Shown: positions 1-12,400 of the stretch, in pieces
How the letters are laid out: each line of letters starts with the position of its first letter
How positions within the stretch are numbered: the stretch's first letter is position 1
Assembly (NCBI RefSeq): GCF_022539505.1
Contig: NC_061510.1
Location: 100,270,292 to 100,334,291, forward strand
Direction of reading: 5' to 3'
Origin: Lolium rigidum
Taxonomy: Eukaryota; Streptophyta; Magnoliopsida; Poales; Poaceae
DNA: 64,000 nt
Notes under the pieces: generated by a model
Database searches by the model: none
What the model was told of the DNA's origin: nothing
The model's input: the letters and a program-made list of their open reading frames with translations, nothing else
Made by a program: the position numbers and the translations under genes

Positions 1-1751
1 AATAAATAGGTGGAAGGGCGGAGCAAACGAGGCGACGAGGCGCCAGTACATGGGCCAGGCGCGGCCAAGGGTGGGGTCGCGCCTGCCCTATGTACTGCCA
101 CGTGGCAGCTCTCCTGCGTGTGTCCTTCTGGCTCCATCTTCGTCCCGGAAAAATAAGACTCGGCGTCCTTGTTTTATTTGTGTCTAGTTGTTTTTAAAAT
201 GACAGGACCATCATGTTGAGTCTTTATAATGCATATGCATGAGCTACTGGACCAAACACTTTATCTCTGAATGTTCAAAGTAAAATAAGTTGCATGGTTA
301 TAAATGTAAACGAGGAATGCCTAAAACTAAAATTTATTTTGTGTATGGTGTTTCTAGTTTCACATGATCTATTGAGTGATGATTTGTTATGTTCCTTATT
401 TGGTGATACTTCTTGATAGTATACATAGATGATGAATGAATAGTCTATGGGTACTATTGCATCCTTTTAGACCTCTTGCTAGCCAAAAGATTTGAATTCT
501 TACACAAGCATAGACTTATTTCCAAGATAAACTCAAATCCAATGTGTATCATACCTACCTATATAGAATTTTCTATCCCAAGTATAATGTGTGTGTTTTA
601 CCGCCAACCTTTTCAAAATTTTCTTTTTGTGTAATTTAAAGCTCATAAGAAAGTAAGGCATGGAAGGAAAATACAACTATGCATGTTGTGGGTTTTACTG
701 ATTATGAGTAATGAGCTAGACCATAACCATGTATACTGGGGAAGTCTTTGAACATTGCACTATTGGGGTATTGCACCATGCGTTGATCATCATTTATTTT
801 GTTTTGTTGATGGCTATCTCTTGTGGAATGAATCGGGGTTATTTAAGCAAGTATGCATACATTGTTAGAGAAGAGCAATGGGCTGCTAATCGAAGCCATG
901 CTTAATCATGGTGAAAGTTTCAGCAACGAGCATCCTCAATAGGAAGAGTGAAAAAAAGTAAGAGAAAAAGAGTTGTGAAAAAAGAGAGTGGAAAAAAAAA
1001 GAAAAAAAAGAGTATGAGAAAAAAGTGAGAGAGAGAGAGTTAGAGAAAATGCTCAACATCTGTTGTTTATGTTGTCCCGGTATGGATGGCCTATAGTTGA
1101 TATACCCATCTTCTTTGGTCCTTTGTACATGCGGCATGAAGGTACCCCATTGCGATACTTGGTTGAAACATGTATGTTGGAAAGTCTTGGTAACCTGAAG
1201 TTGTGAAACGAGAGGTGTAGTCCTTAGCATTCAAGAAAATGAGGCAACACTTACTGATAAGAGGTCAAACTCATGACACATAGACATCTTCATACATGAG
1301 ACACTTGGTACCCCATCCTTACTATTATTGTTGACATGAATTGCATAGCTCAAAACCATGTTTTATGCTCTCTACTTTTTATTTTGTTGGAGGTTTAGCA
1401 CATACATTCCCTTCTTAATTTCTTGTGTTTAAGAGTCAAAAGAAATATTCCTGAAAAGAGAGGACAAAGAGTCTTCCAACAATTCTATAGGATTCTCCGG
1501 CCTAAGCATGCTTTATGATTCATATTACTTATCATTCATGTTTCTTACAATGTTATTTACTATTATGCATGCTTTGTAGAATGTAAGAGTTATCACTTGA
1601 TGAGTTCATATTACTTATTGTCATTCTTTATTGACTGAACCTTGTGATACTCTGCATGATTATTTAGAAGCTATATATTATAAACTCCAAAGTTCATGTT
1701 AGTTTTATCACCTTCATGCTCAGGACGAGCATGGGTTAAGATTGAGGATGT
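1..1751 (+). mobile_element. Decayed LTR-retrotransposon sequence (3' non-coding region)
   Basis: No gene is recognisable. The first 180 bases are GC-rich and look like a piece of a Gypsy LTR. The rest is AT-rich and carries scattered stops, resembling the long untranslated region that precedes the 3' LTR in Triticeae Gypsy elements. It ends in a degraded purine-rich stretch (about 1733-1750) directly before an LTR-like start at 1752. A GA-rich simple repeat lies near 940-1060; the reading frame across it (886-1230, minus) is low-complexity and not a gene. Confidence 0.45.
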
Positions 1752-3325
1752 TGATGCATGTAAAATGCATACATGAACTTTGTCCTTTATCATATTGAAT
1801 TCTCACATATTTGCAACATATATGATGATAATACCATGTTTTAAATTGATTGTGGGGATTTACCAATGATCCCCTTTATTTTGTTTATAACTCTGCAGAA
1901 TAGGAAAACCATGTTTTGTGTATTTTTCACTTTCAGAGACCTATACGAAGTCAAATTGACCTGGGATTTTTGGAGCATCATTTTTCATTGGGAGAAGCAC
2001 CCTGCGCACTGGAACCTCACCTAGAAGGGCCTGAGGCCCAAAAGAGCCCAGGTGGCGCACCCAAACATGTAGGGCACGCCACCTTCCCTCTTTTGGCTGT
2101 CGATCATCCAAATCGCGTGATATGTTCACCCACCGACGTATCTTGACCTAAAAATCACTATAGATATGTCTCCGAAGAGTTCTCGGGAGGAGAGCACCGC
2201 ATGAAGACAAAAACACGAAAGCGGAGGCTGTAGCAGAGAAGATTGGAGGGAGAAACTCTGTCGGGATCACCGCCGGAGGGATCTCCACCTTCTCCAACGT
2301 CTTCATCATCATCAACATGATCAAGGGAGAGTAGTCCACCTCTGGACTACGGGTTTGTGGCAGTAGCATGATCTATTTCACTCATGTTCTTCACAGTTTG
2401 AGCTGCCTCACATGATTATGGCCAATTTATAATACTTATGTGGTGGATCCTTATTCTATGACATTGTGCTATGATATATGATCATATTATGTGTAATATG
2501 TACTGATAGATGCATATTATGTACTCCGTTCTTAAGTATTTGTTCTGATCCAACATCTATGCAAGAGCGTGTGTGGGGTGATGTGTGTGTTAGATAGAGT
2601 AGCATGGTTTTAGTGATTGAATAGTGACAACAAATTCATGATATATTATGGTTGTGCCTTTTTGTTTTGCTACCTCACTAGTGATAAAGTGAGTGCATGT
2701 GCTATGTTCGTCACGTGATAAAAGTGATGATCTTGTTTGGTCAAGGTAGCATATTTGATATTCAAACACCATGTCAAAGTACTTAAAGCTATACTATGTT
2801 AATTCTTAATTCAAGATTGCATGGAGTTTTCCATTGCTTGTGGAGTATAAGAGAGATGTGTTGCATCATCTCTATGTTAGGACGTGGTGCCCATATGAAT
2901 GCGTATCTTACTCATGTTATTGTTCTACATCCTCATATCTCATTGATGAATTATTGTTTGTCCACTACAACTTAAAAGAGAGAATATTCAAGTGAACCCA
3001 TGAACCCCGGTCCAATTTTTATCATAAAAAACACCTTTATATTTCTTTTATCTTGTTTTATACTTGCAACACTATTTTAATCTGAGAATACAAAAATATT
3101 TACGTTTGTTATTTGCATCCAAAACACCAAAAACAATCAACCCCTTTACATTTTTTTATTTAGTTACTTTATTTCCTCTAGTTTTACTCGCTTTATTTTT
3201 ACTTGTGTTTTATTTACTTACAATAAACCTTGTGCTTGAAAACCACACGGTGGAGTTGGGAACACAAGGCTTTCATTTTACTTGCAGGATTGCTAGAAGA
3301 AGAGAGAAGAAAAACTCTTTGTCTA
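1752..3325 (+). mobile_element. Gypsy-type LTR remnant
   Basis: Begins TGATGCATG straight after a polypurine-like stretch. It contains the phrases typical of Triticeae Gypsy LTRs: a 'dispersed TAG/ATG' leader near 2330-2420, a 'gaaccccggtcc' stretch near 3002 and a 'cttgcaggattgctagaag' stretch near 3281. The terminal CA was not found because another LTR starts at 3326, so the element is probably truncated. No coding sequence is present. Confidence 0.5.
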
Positions 3326-3673
3326 TGATACGTCTCATACGTATCTATAATTTTTTATGCTCCATGCTTGTTTTACACCAATTCATATATGTTTTGCTTA
3401 CACTTCATTACAATTTTACATGATTTCCGGTACTAACCTATTAACAAGATGCCACAGTGTGAGTTCCCTGTTTTCTGCTGTTTTTGTATTTCAGAAAAGT
3501 TGTACATGAAATATTCTCGGAATTGGACGAAACAAAAGCCGAAGTCAATATTTTACCGAAACGAAGACGAAGTCTAGAGGGGGGTCGAAGAGGCACCACA
3601 AGGTGGCCAGACCTGCCCTTGGCGCGGACTGGCCTGGGCCCACGCCAAGGGGAGGTGTGGCCCCCCAGGCACC
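3326..3673 (+). mobile_element. Partial Gypsy LTR, first 348 bases only
   Basis: Starts TGATACGTCTCATACG and is a close direct copy of the beginning of the LTR at 3674. The copy stops abruptly at 3673, where the next LTR starts. This could come from illegitimate recombination between LTRs or from an insertion of one LTR copy into another. Confidence 0.7.
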
Positions 3674-6648
3674 TGATACGTCTCAAATGTATCTATAATT
3701 TTTGATGCTCCATGGTTGTTTTACACCAATTCATATATGTTTTGTTTACACTTCGTTGCACTTTTACATGATTTCCGGCACTAACCTACTAACAAGATGC
3801 AACAGTGTCAGTTCCCTGTTTTCTGCTATTTTTGTATTTCAGAGAAGTTGTACAGGAAATATTCTCGGAATTGGACGAAACAAAATCCAAAGTCAATATT
3901 TTACCGAAACAAAGACGAAGTCCAGAGGGGGGTCGAAGAGGCGCCACACGGCAGCCAAACCACCCCTAGGCGCGGTCTAGACCTGGCCCGCGCATAGGGT
4001 AGGTCTAGGCCCACCAGACACCCGACCGACCTAAATCCTCCGCCTATTTATACATCTTCTTGGGAAAACCCTGGATACCCGAGCCTCCATCCACGAAAAA
4101 TTCCGTCACGGGCGCCATCGCAGAACCCATCTCGGGGGGGTTTCTGAAGCTCTTCCCAGCACCTTGTCGGAGGGGAAAATTATCGCCGGAGGCATCTACA
4201 TCGCCATGCCCGCCTCTGAAGTGATGCGTGAGTAGTTCATCCCTGGACTATGGGTCCATAGCAGTAGCTAGATGGTTGTCTTCTCCACTTTGTGCTTCAT
4301 GTATAGATCTTGTGAGCTACCCGACATGATCAAGATCATCTTTATGTAATCCTATATGTTTGGTTTGCTGGGATCCTATGAATATTGTATACTATGTTGT
4401 GATTGATTATATATTCATGTCATATGTTATTTGTGATCTTGCATGCTCTCCGTTGCTAGTAGAAACTCCAGCCAAGTGGACACTTGTGACTCCAGGAGGG
4501 GGTATTTATGCTCGATAGTAGGTTCATGCCTCTAGTTTTCTGGGAGAGTGACAATAACTTCTAAGATTGTAGATGTGTTGTTGCTACTAGGGAGAAAACA
4601 ACAATGTTTTATCTGAGGGCAATTCTATTATTTACTTTACACATATTGCTTAATGCGATAGTCTGTTGCTTGCAAGTTAATACTGAAAGGGGTTCGAACG
4701 GTAACCTGAAGGTGGATTATTAGTCATAGACGCAGTTGGATTACGGTCTATGTATTATGTTGTAATGTCCATATCAAATCTCATAGTAATCATTTTGTCA
4801 TGTATTGGTCGATATTCTGTCAATTGCCCAGTTGTAATGTGTTTACCCAACATGCTATTTATCTTTATGGAGAGACACCTCTAGTAAACTGTGGACCCCG
4901 GTCCTATTTCCTTTACTGATAAATTCAACTGCAATCCTATTATGTTTACTTTCTGCAAACATCTCTTTCCACTTGATACGTCTAATCCTTTGTGTTCAAA
5001 AAACTGATGAGATTGAGAACCTCACTGCAAGTTGGGCAAAGTACTTTAGTTGTGTTGTGTGCAGGTTCCACGTTGTTGCTGACGCCGGTAGTGCGCCCTG
5101 CCAGTAGTCAGCTAGCAACAGCTTTAGAAGTCCCGCCTTTCTCCTACTGGTCGATTAAACCTTGGTTTCGTACTGAGGGAAAACTTGTTGTTGTGGTCAT
5201 CACACCTTCCTCTTGGGGTTTCCCAACTGCTTCCACAACAACGCTCAGCAAGATTGTCTAACGCCATCACCAGAGTACCATCAGCACCCCACTAACCTAA
5301 ATCCTCCGCCTATTTATACATCTTCTCGGGAAAACCCTGGATACCTGAGCCTCCATCCACGAAAAGTTCTGTCGCGGCCGCCATCACAAAACCCATCTCG
5401 GGGGGTTCTGAAGCTCTTCCCGACACCCTGCCGGAGGGCAAAATCATCACCGGAGGCATCTACGTCGCCATGCCTGCCTCCAAAGTGATGCGTGAGTAGT
5501 TCATCCCTAGACTATGGGTCCATAGCAGTAGCTAGATGGTTGTATTCTCCACTTTGTGCTTCATGTATAGATCTTGTGAGCTACCCTACATGATCAAGGT
5601 CATCCTTATGTAATCCAACATGTTGTGTTTGCTGGGATCCAATGAATATTGTATACTATGTTGAGATTGATTATATATTCATGTCATATGTTATTTGTGA
5701 TCTTGCATGCTCTCTGTTGCTAGTAGAAACTCTGGCCAAGTGGATACTTGTGACTCCAAGAGGGGGTATTTATTGTCGATACTAGGTTCATGCCTCTAAT
5801 TTTCTGGGAGAGTGACAATAACTTCTAAGATTGTAGATGTGCTATTGCTACTAGGGAGAAAACAACAATGTTTTATCTGAGAGTAATTCTATTTTTTACT
5901 TTACACACATTGCTTAATGCAATAATCTGTTGCTAGCAACTTAATACTGAAAGGGGTTCGGACGATAACCGGAAGGTGGATTATTAGTCATAGATGTAGT
6001 TGGATTACGGTCTATGTATTATTTTTTAATGCCCAATCAAATCTCATAGTAATCATCTTATCATGTATGGACGATATTCTGTCAATTGCCCAGCTGTAGT
6101 TTGTTCACCCAACATGCTATTTATCTTTATGGAGAGACACCTCTAGTGAACTGTGGACCCCGGTCCTATTTTCTTTACACTGATAAATTCATCTACTGCA
6201 ATCATGTTCTGTTTACTTACTGCAAACATCTCTTTCCACTCGATACGTCTAATCCTTTGTGTTCAGCAAACTGGTGAGATTGACAACCTCACTTCAAGTT
6301 AGGGCAAAGTACTTTGGTTGTGTTGTATGCAGATTCCCGGTTGTTGCTGACGCCGGTAGTGCACCCTGCCACTAGTCTGCTTGCAACACCTTCAGAAGTC
6401 ACTCCTTTCTCCTACTGGTCGATTAAACCTTGGTTTCGTACTAAGGGAACACTTTCTGATGTGCTCATAACACCTTCCTCTTGGGGTCTCCCAACCGCTT
6501 CCACAACGCTCAGCAAGATTGTCTGGCGCCATCACCGGAGCACCATCGGACTACTTCCCCGAGAGTTCGATATAAACCCGCAAGTCACCCTTATGGGGAA
6601 AATACTCTGCTGACACAACACTCTGCACTCGGAATCCCAACATCTTCA
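3674..6648 (+). mobile_element. Gypsy LTR with internal tandem duplication
   Basis: Starts TGATACGTCTCAAATG. The end is placed at 6648, because a degraded copy of the conserved Gypsy leader motif (tctagcgccgttgccaggg, normally ggcgccgttgccgggg) follows at about 6657. The LTR is about 3.0 kb. Removing one copy of a 1,266-bp internal duplication gives about 1.7 kb, a usual length for these LTRs. A TATA-like 'ctatttatac' lies near 4043 and again near 5310. Reading frames in this stretch (for example 4992-5261 and 6314-6613) are LTR sequence, not genes. Confidence 0.7.
4030..6548 (+). repeat. Tandem duplication, two units of about 1.25 kb inside one LTR
   Basis: Unit 1 is about 4030-5283 and unit 2 about 5296-6548, offset 1,266 bases. 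Both begin cctaaatcctccgcctattt and both end in 'gccatcacc..agnaccatc'. The units differ by many point changes, so the duplication is not recent. Confidence 0.8.
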
Positions 6649-7380
6649 AGACACTTTCTAGCGCCGTTGCCAGGGAGTAATCAAGACACTCCAACAAGCC
6701 TCGTCAACCGCCATCAAGGCCACTTGTGGGGCATGCGGCTGGCCCAAATGAGCCACCAGTGGCCTATGCTTGAGTAAATCACCACAACAGTCATTTCCCA
6801 ATGATCGATATAAAACTAGGTCTTCGAGGAAAAAAATAAACTATAGTACATCCGGTATTCCGGGTCGAAGGTATCAATGACATGCTCATCCTATGATCCT
6901 AGATCCTTCAATGGTGATCCACTTGTGGCTTGGTAGCGTTCTAGTTCGTCTTTGAACAATGCCCCCCCATGGTGAATGTTTGTGTGGAAGTTCTCATCTT
7001 ATGCCCTTGGGCTGTTGTGTTGTGCTCCCTCCACCTCATATGGTGACTCGATCCCCTTGGTTAAGGCCTTGGTTATCTCTCCCCCCTTGCTACACAATTT
7101 ACCAATTTGGGTTATTTATCCATGTGCAAGGTTCACCTGCTATGGATAGTTATTGCTTTCAGAATTCTTTTGGATGCCACCAAATTATTAAATTATGTGG
7201 GCTTTTCTATATGTGGTCTTCCAATGATAGTTTGCTATTGAGCATTAATATGGTGGGTAAATAAATCCGTGGGATTAATCACAATGTGGCCTTTGTATTT
7301 TAGTGGAAGCCTATTCGAAGTTAACATTGTGGATCACTTGAGTAAGATGCTTTATGGGCTTTAGTCCCTATTATTCATTA
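6649..7380. other. Short Gypsy leader fragment followed by sequence with no recognised gene
   Basis: Bases 6649-6780 look like the untranslated leader just inside the LTR. The rest up to the insertion at 7386 has no recognised feature. The frame 6959-7264 gives a protein I do not recognise. Confidence 0.4.
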
Positions 7381-7385
7381 ATACC

Positions 7386-7946
7386 TGTTGTGGGTATACT
7401 TCATAGGTGTACCATCGACAGTGCCTAGATCCGGCAAGCCCGGGTGGCCCACAGATGGTGATGAGGCATGTGGCCCATCGGGCGGCCCAGTTGCTTGTTG
7501 ATCATGAAGGAAGAAGTCCAGCCCAGGATCAGCAGGCCGGATCCGCACCGACATAGGAGTGACCCGGATCCATGGAGGCCCATGAGGAACCCGGATCCAG
7601 TACGATGTATATGGAAGGCGGATCCGTGACGTGCACGGCAAGATATTATACCGTAGTTAGGCTGTTTGTAATCCGGCTAGGACTCTCCGTGTAAACCCTA
7701 AATCCGTGCGCCTTTATAAGCCGGATCCCGGGAGCCCTAGAGGCACAACCACAACTCATTGTAACAACGCGAAAGCGCCCAGATAATTCCAGACAAGCAG
7801 CAGTAGGCCCTGTCATCGTGCGGGTGTTCCGAAGCTGGGTAACTCGCGTACCACCGTCCCGTGTGCACTCCGCCCTATGGCCCCTACTTCTTCTCCCCCT
7901 CGTGAGGATCCCTCCTCCGAGGTACCGTCGATTAGGCAACGCGACA
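7386..7946 (+). repeat. 5' LTR of the 7386-14534 element
   Basis: 561 bases, TGTTG...GACA. A TATA-like 'cctttataag' lies at 7711-7720. It differs from the 3' LTR at 11 positions, all A/G transitions, plus a 2-base insertion (gc) near its end. Confidence 0.9.
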
Positions 7947-7966
7947 GTTGGCGCCCACCGTGGGGC
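7947..7966 (+). promoter_or_regulatory. Primer-binding site region
   Basis: The sequence gttggcgcccaccgtggggc follows the 5' LTR immediately. TGGCGCCCACCGTGGGGC is the usual tRNA primer-binding stretch of many plant Gypsy elements. Confidence 0.75.
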
Positions 7967-8004
7967 CTGCGGCGTCTGGAGGCCGGAACCGGGAGGGTTC
8001 CGCC

Positions 8005-8906
8005 ATGGGAAGCTACGACGACACCATCGCTGTGGGGCGTGTCCTTTACGCCGGAAATCTGCCGATCGTCCCTCCGGATGAGTGTTGGATTCCGGCCAAA
8101 ACCGACCCCGTCAAGCTTTCCATCGTCCCAGTTGGCGGCATACACATCTTCATCGGGGAAACCGTCGATTCCGACGGAAACCCACTGGTAAGTAGCGCTG
8201 ACGCGACCGCCGCTGAGCGGGACGCAGTCGCGAAGATCCGATCTGAGACGCTGGAACTTCCTAGCGAAGATTCCGCCTTAGATCTGGAAATTTCAAAACC
8301 CACCCCATCCGCCCCTGAGCAGGAAACAAAGGTGGAAGACCAATGCAGATCCGCCTGGGTTTCCCAGGTGTTAGAGAAGCAAAGGTGTCACTTCGTACAC
8401 TTCTTGGCCCATACCGCCGGAACCGCCCCTCATGAAGTCGAGCTGGTCCCGCGCAGGTCGAGGCCCCGGAAAACAACGCAGATCCGGATCAGGCTCAGCC
8501 TGTCGGAGAAGGCGAAGCTCCGGTCGAAGAATCGATCTTGGGCAATCTGAGCCCAATTTCCGGAGACACCCCGTCCATGGAATCTGATGACTTCGTGCGC
8601 AAGTTGGAGGAGTATGGTCTCGGCGATCAGCCTGAGGTCAACTCCGCCCAGCCGAAGCAGGTTCTCGCAACGGTAGCAGCGCTGGGACAAACCGGATCTG
8701 GAGACCAAGTTAGCCAATCTGAGCCATCCCAACAAGGATCTCCAATGTCTCGGGTGCGACCCCAAAGGGATTCCCCTTCGGAGGAAATCCTGTCAGCAGA
8801 AGAGGTGGCCGCGCGAGCAGTTCTTAACACACCTATAACAGCCGGAAACGCAAGCGTGAGGATCCGGATGACATCTACGACGAAACAGATCGCCCTTGGA
8901 ATATAG
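8005..8906 (+). pseudogene. N-terminal sense ORF (gag leader remnant) of the non-autonomous element
   Basis: A start codon at 8005 opens a frame to 8550. A second frame, 8538-8906, continues the same acidic, Ser/Pro/Glu-rich style after a frameshift. This is where gag begins in Tat-type elements, but the core gag domain and zinc knuckle are not reached: coding sequence stops at 8906 and no pol follows. It may be an N-terminal gag region left by the deletion that removed gag-pol. I recognise no catalytic motif, and translation of a useful product seems unlikely. Confidence 0.5.
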
Positions 8907-9445
8907 CACAGCTACGTCCTTTCTACACTTAGCATATTTTTCCGAGTTAAACACTCGTAATAGTTATACATGATCAATGAAATAAAGCTTATGGTTCACT
9001 CTTTGAGTCTTTTACCTCCTTTACTTGTTCATTTTAGATCGTGTATGTTTTTTCCGACTAAAACCGCAGAGCTGGATGTTTTCCGCCTAGGCGTGTATAA
9101 AAGTTGTGATTTCTAAAATCGTCCTTTAGGACGTAAGCTTAAGTTTTCCGATTAAGTGGTTATCCGTTGCGAACTCGTGGATTCCTAGTAGCGATTTCCG
9201 GCACCTATGCTTGGGGGCTTGTTTCCGCGGTTATGGACGGATTGCCATTGGGCTTCGTCGCCGCTGGCGAGCGTCTCCGGCTAAGGTTTTCCGGCTCGTG
9301 GAAGGTCAAGCGGGCAAGCCGGAAAATAACGAGATCAGCACTTGCTTTCCGACATAAAACGAAACATGCACATAATATTAAACGGATAGCAGGATAAGTG
9401 TTTCCGCCCCATGCATAATCGTTTCGTTCCTAGCTACTTAAGAAT
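8907..9445. other. Non-coding spacer of the element
   Basis: No coding signal. It contains a polypurine-like 'tgcttgggggctt' at about 9208-9220, similar to the tract that precedes the 3' LTR. This is probably the junction left where gag-pol was lost. Confidence 0.5.
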
Positions 9446-12400
9446 TTATAGTCTTATTACAAACCCTCGCTGGGGCCAAAATGATGCATTGTTTTTCCCG
9501 CAGGAATAAAAGTTCTCACTCCCCCTTAGCCGGAGAAGTCTTGCCCTCTGGATCTTGTTCCTTGGCGCCTTCGGCCGGAGAAGACACATCTTCTTCACTT
9601 TCTTTTTCGGAAGCAGCAGCGCTGGTCTTGGGTTCCTCTTGGGGAGTTTCCTTGGAGCTGGTCCAGGTGAATTGGGTTCCGGATTCCGCAGGTCGCGCCT
9701 TGGCAGCAAGCTCCTTCGAAGTTCAGCTTCTAAGGGCTCGTCGGCGGGGAGGACGACCTTGTCGTAGAATTCCTCGTGCCGGATCCTGCGCGCGATACGG
9801 GTGTCGTAGCCGCTCACCTGCATCCGGTAGCGCGTTGACATCCGCATCCGGAGGAACGCCCGTGGTCACTTCATCAAGATCAAGATCCGGAGTATGTGCC
9901 AGGCACATGGTTAAGGCCATTGCAGCTGCGCCTCGGGCTGAGGATGCTTGCGGATCCGTCACCGGTTCCGGCGGGATATCCATCTTCCCAATAAGTTTCC
10001 GGACGTCGCAAGTGCGGCTCCTCTTGATGGATAAGTTGTAACATATCTTGCGGGAGGCGGAGATAAGATCTTTGCAGTCATCGCCTGCAAGTTGAAGGAG
10101 GTCGTCACGTGGGTACAAATTCCGGCGCTCTTCGGAATACCCAAGCGGCTCTGCATAAAACAGTGAGGATATAAGCATACAGTTTTGAGCATAAAGTAAA
10201 ACGTCGGAGCAAATATCTGGGCAAGGTGCTAGTCCTGGTACCCAATATGTTCTCATTGAGCAAGTCCCAGTGCTGCTCCGCCGTCCTCATAAATTTCCGG
10301 AGGCCGTCAATCTCTTTTTGCTGCCTCTTGATGGTCTCGCTGTCGGCATTCTTTTTAGCACCAGCTCGCCCTTTTCTCTGGCATGCTCGGAGTTTTTCTC
10401 CGCCAGCTGCTTTTCGGCTTGCTCCCTCTTAAGTTCCGCCTCCTTTAGCTTCGTCTCCAATTCTTGGTACGAGGAGCGCAGGTTCTCAAGTTCGGTTGAG
10501 GCTGTAGCAAGGGAAGAGGATGCGCCTATAATGGTATAAGTTAACAATAAGTTCAAAGTCGGAAATTGGTTAATGACGAAGAAGGCGGAAACCAACCTTG
10601 GGCGTCCGCCAGTTGTTTAGCCAAATCTGCTTTTTCATCCTTCAGGGTCCGGATATTCTCCGCTGACTCAGAGTAACGCGGCGCTGCAAGGCAATGTTCT
10701 TGTGCAGCTCGTAGTGCGGCGCCTGTTGTTCTGTAAATTTTAAACGGTGCGGGAGTAAAAATTCCGCTGTAACAGTGGTTTCTCTTAAAAGCATCATTGC
10801 CGGAACCTTTCCGCCATGATGCTTGGGGGCTACTTGGTTCATTCTAAAAAACTTTCCCGGAAGTAATCTTTCTCTAAGCATCTAAGCGCTAACTACTTTT
10901 TCAGTTTCCGCTTACATGCTTGGGGGCTACTGGGGAGTACCTTTTGCTTGCAGATGAGTTGGTCGCAGAACTGGCCAACATTTTTCTTGAAGTCTTGGAT
11001 TTCCGACGTCCTGGAATCAGGCTTCCCCCAGGCATTGTTCAGCATGGCGTTAAGCAGGTCTTGTTGAAGCTCCCACTTTTCCGCCTCAGTCAGCTTGTTG
11101 AAAAATTTAGTGGCGTAGGCCTTTGGGGTGGAAGTGATGTCAGCCGGATCTCCAAAGTTCTTCGGAAAAACGACCATGTCGCCAGCACCTTCTCCAGCTT
11201 TCTCAGAAGAAGTTACTTCCACCTCTCCTTGTACTTGTTTTCCCGCCTCCTCTTGGGCTGGGCCTTTGGCCTTAGGATCTTCATCGCCCACATTCTCGCT
11301 GCTAACCGGAATTATTTCCGGTGGAGTGTTTGCAGCAGGTGGGGGAGATGGATCCGCCTGAGGGGGCGACGGTTGGGGAGTTGGGTGGGTGACGCTTGGT
11401 GGAGCCGGGGTAGAGGGACCAACAGCCGGAGATTTCTTCATATATTTAGTGATGGGCTCTTGGCTGGTGGTCCGCGTGGCAGTGACTTTCGGATTCCTGC
11501 GAACAAGTGAAAGGGTTTAGACAAGAGATAATTTCGTTAAGTTAAAATCGCATCATGACTCGGAAACTTACGGGGCGCCGGGGATGATGGGGCGCGTGCC
11601 TTGGCCGGCCGTCGAAAGCATCCTTATGCGTGCACGCTCCGCTTTCCTTGAGTCTAGCGGAGGTGGTTTTACCGTCTTCGGTTTCTTGGCGGAGGCCTCG
11701 CCGCTAGCTCCGGCTTCGAGCCGGAAGCCTTGGCGCGGGGACGCTTTGTAGGTCGAGGGGCCGCCTTGCGGGGCGCTTGTTCCTCTTCCTCCTCGTCGTC
11801 GTCCGGAACCTCCTCCGCCGTGTCTTCGGTGACGGGGACGCGGAGAATAGCGCGAAAGTCTTCCTCCGCCAAAGTGTTGAGCTGGAAGGAATATGGATAA
11901 AAGTTGAGTTAAAACATCTAAAAACTCGTGAAGTTTGAAGCACTAAAAGGAACAAAGCTTACCGGAGGACACTGGTCGTTTGTAAAGATGTCTTTGGTCA
12001 GTACTGGGATCTGTTGGCCCCTCGGAATCTTCACCAGCGTCTTGAACCTTCTCTTTAGAGAATCGGCCGGAAGGTCGTGGCGGGTTACTCGGAGGAGATC
12101 ATCCGCCCCGGTGTAAGCGCACATCAGGCGCGCGTTATAGCGTAGAGGCTGGATTCTCCGAGAAAACCAGCTAAGTGTGAGCTGGGCTCCGGTTAGTCCG
12201 TCGTGGACCAGCCAGGGAGATTCTCCGCGCAGCCTTCTCCGGAGTGGGGTGCGGGCGAGCGAAGGGACGAAGCTCCAGCTTGCAAGCTCTTCCGGAGGCT
12301 CGTTGACAAGCCGGGGAGGCCTTCATGGACCTTCGGAACCGAGGCGTTCCTCTCATAAAACCATCCGGCGTTCCGGTACCGGACGGATTCGTGTGAGTCA

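Noticed and set aside
886..1230. Minus-strand frame of 114 codons
   Set aside because: The Phe/Ser-rich run is the translation of a GA-rich simple repeat inside retrotransposon sequence.
7378..7939. Minus-strand frames repeated at 13971-14535
   Set aside because: They are the two LTRs read backwards; duplication reflects the LTR pair, not paralogous genes.
10920..11510. Plus-strand frame of 196 codons
   Set aside because: It is the shadow of exon 3 of the antisense gene, whose protein pattern and splice sites are on the minus strand.
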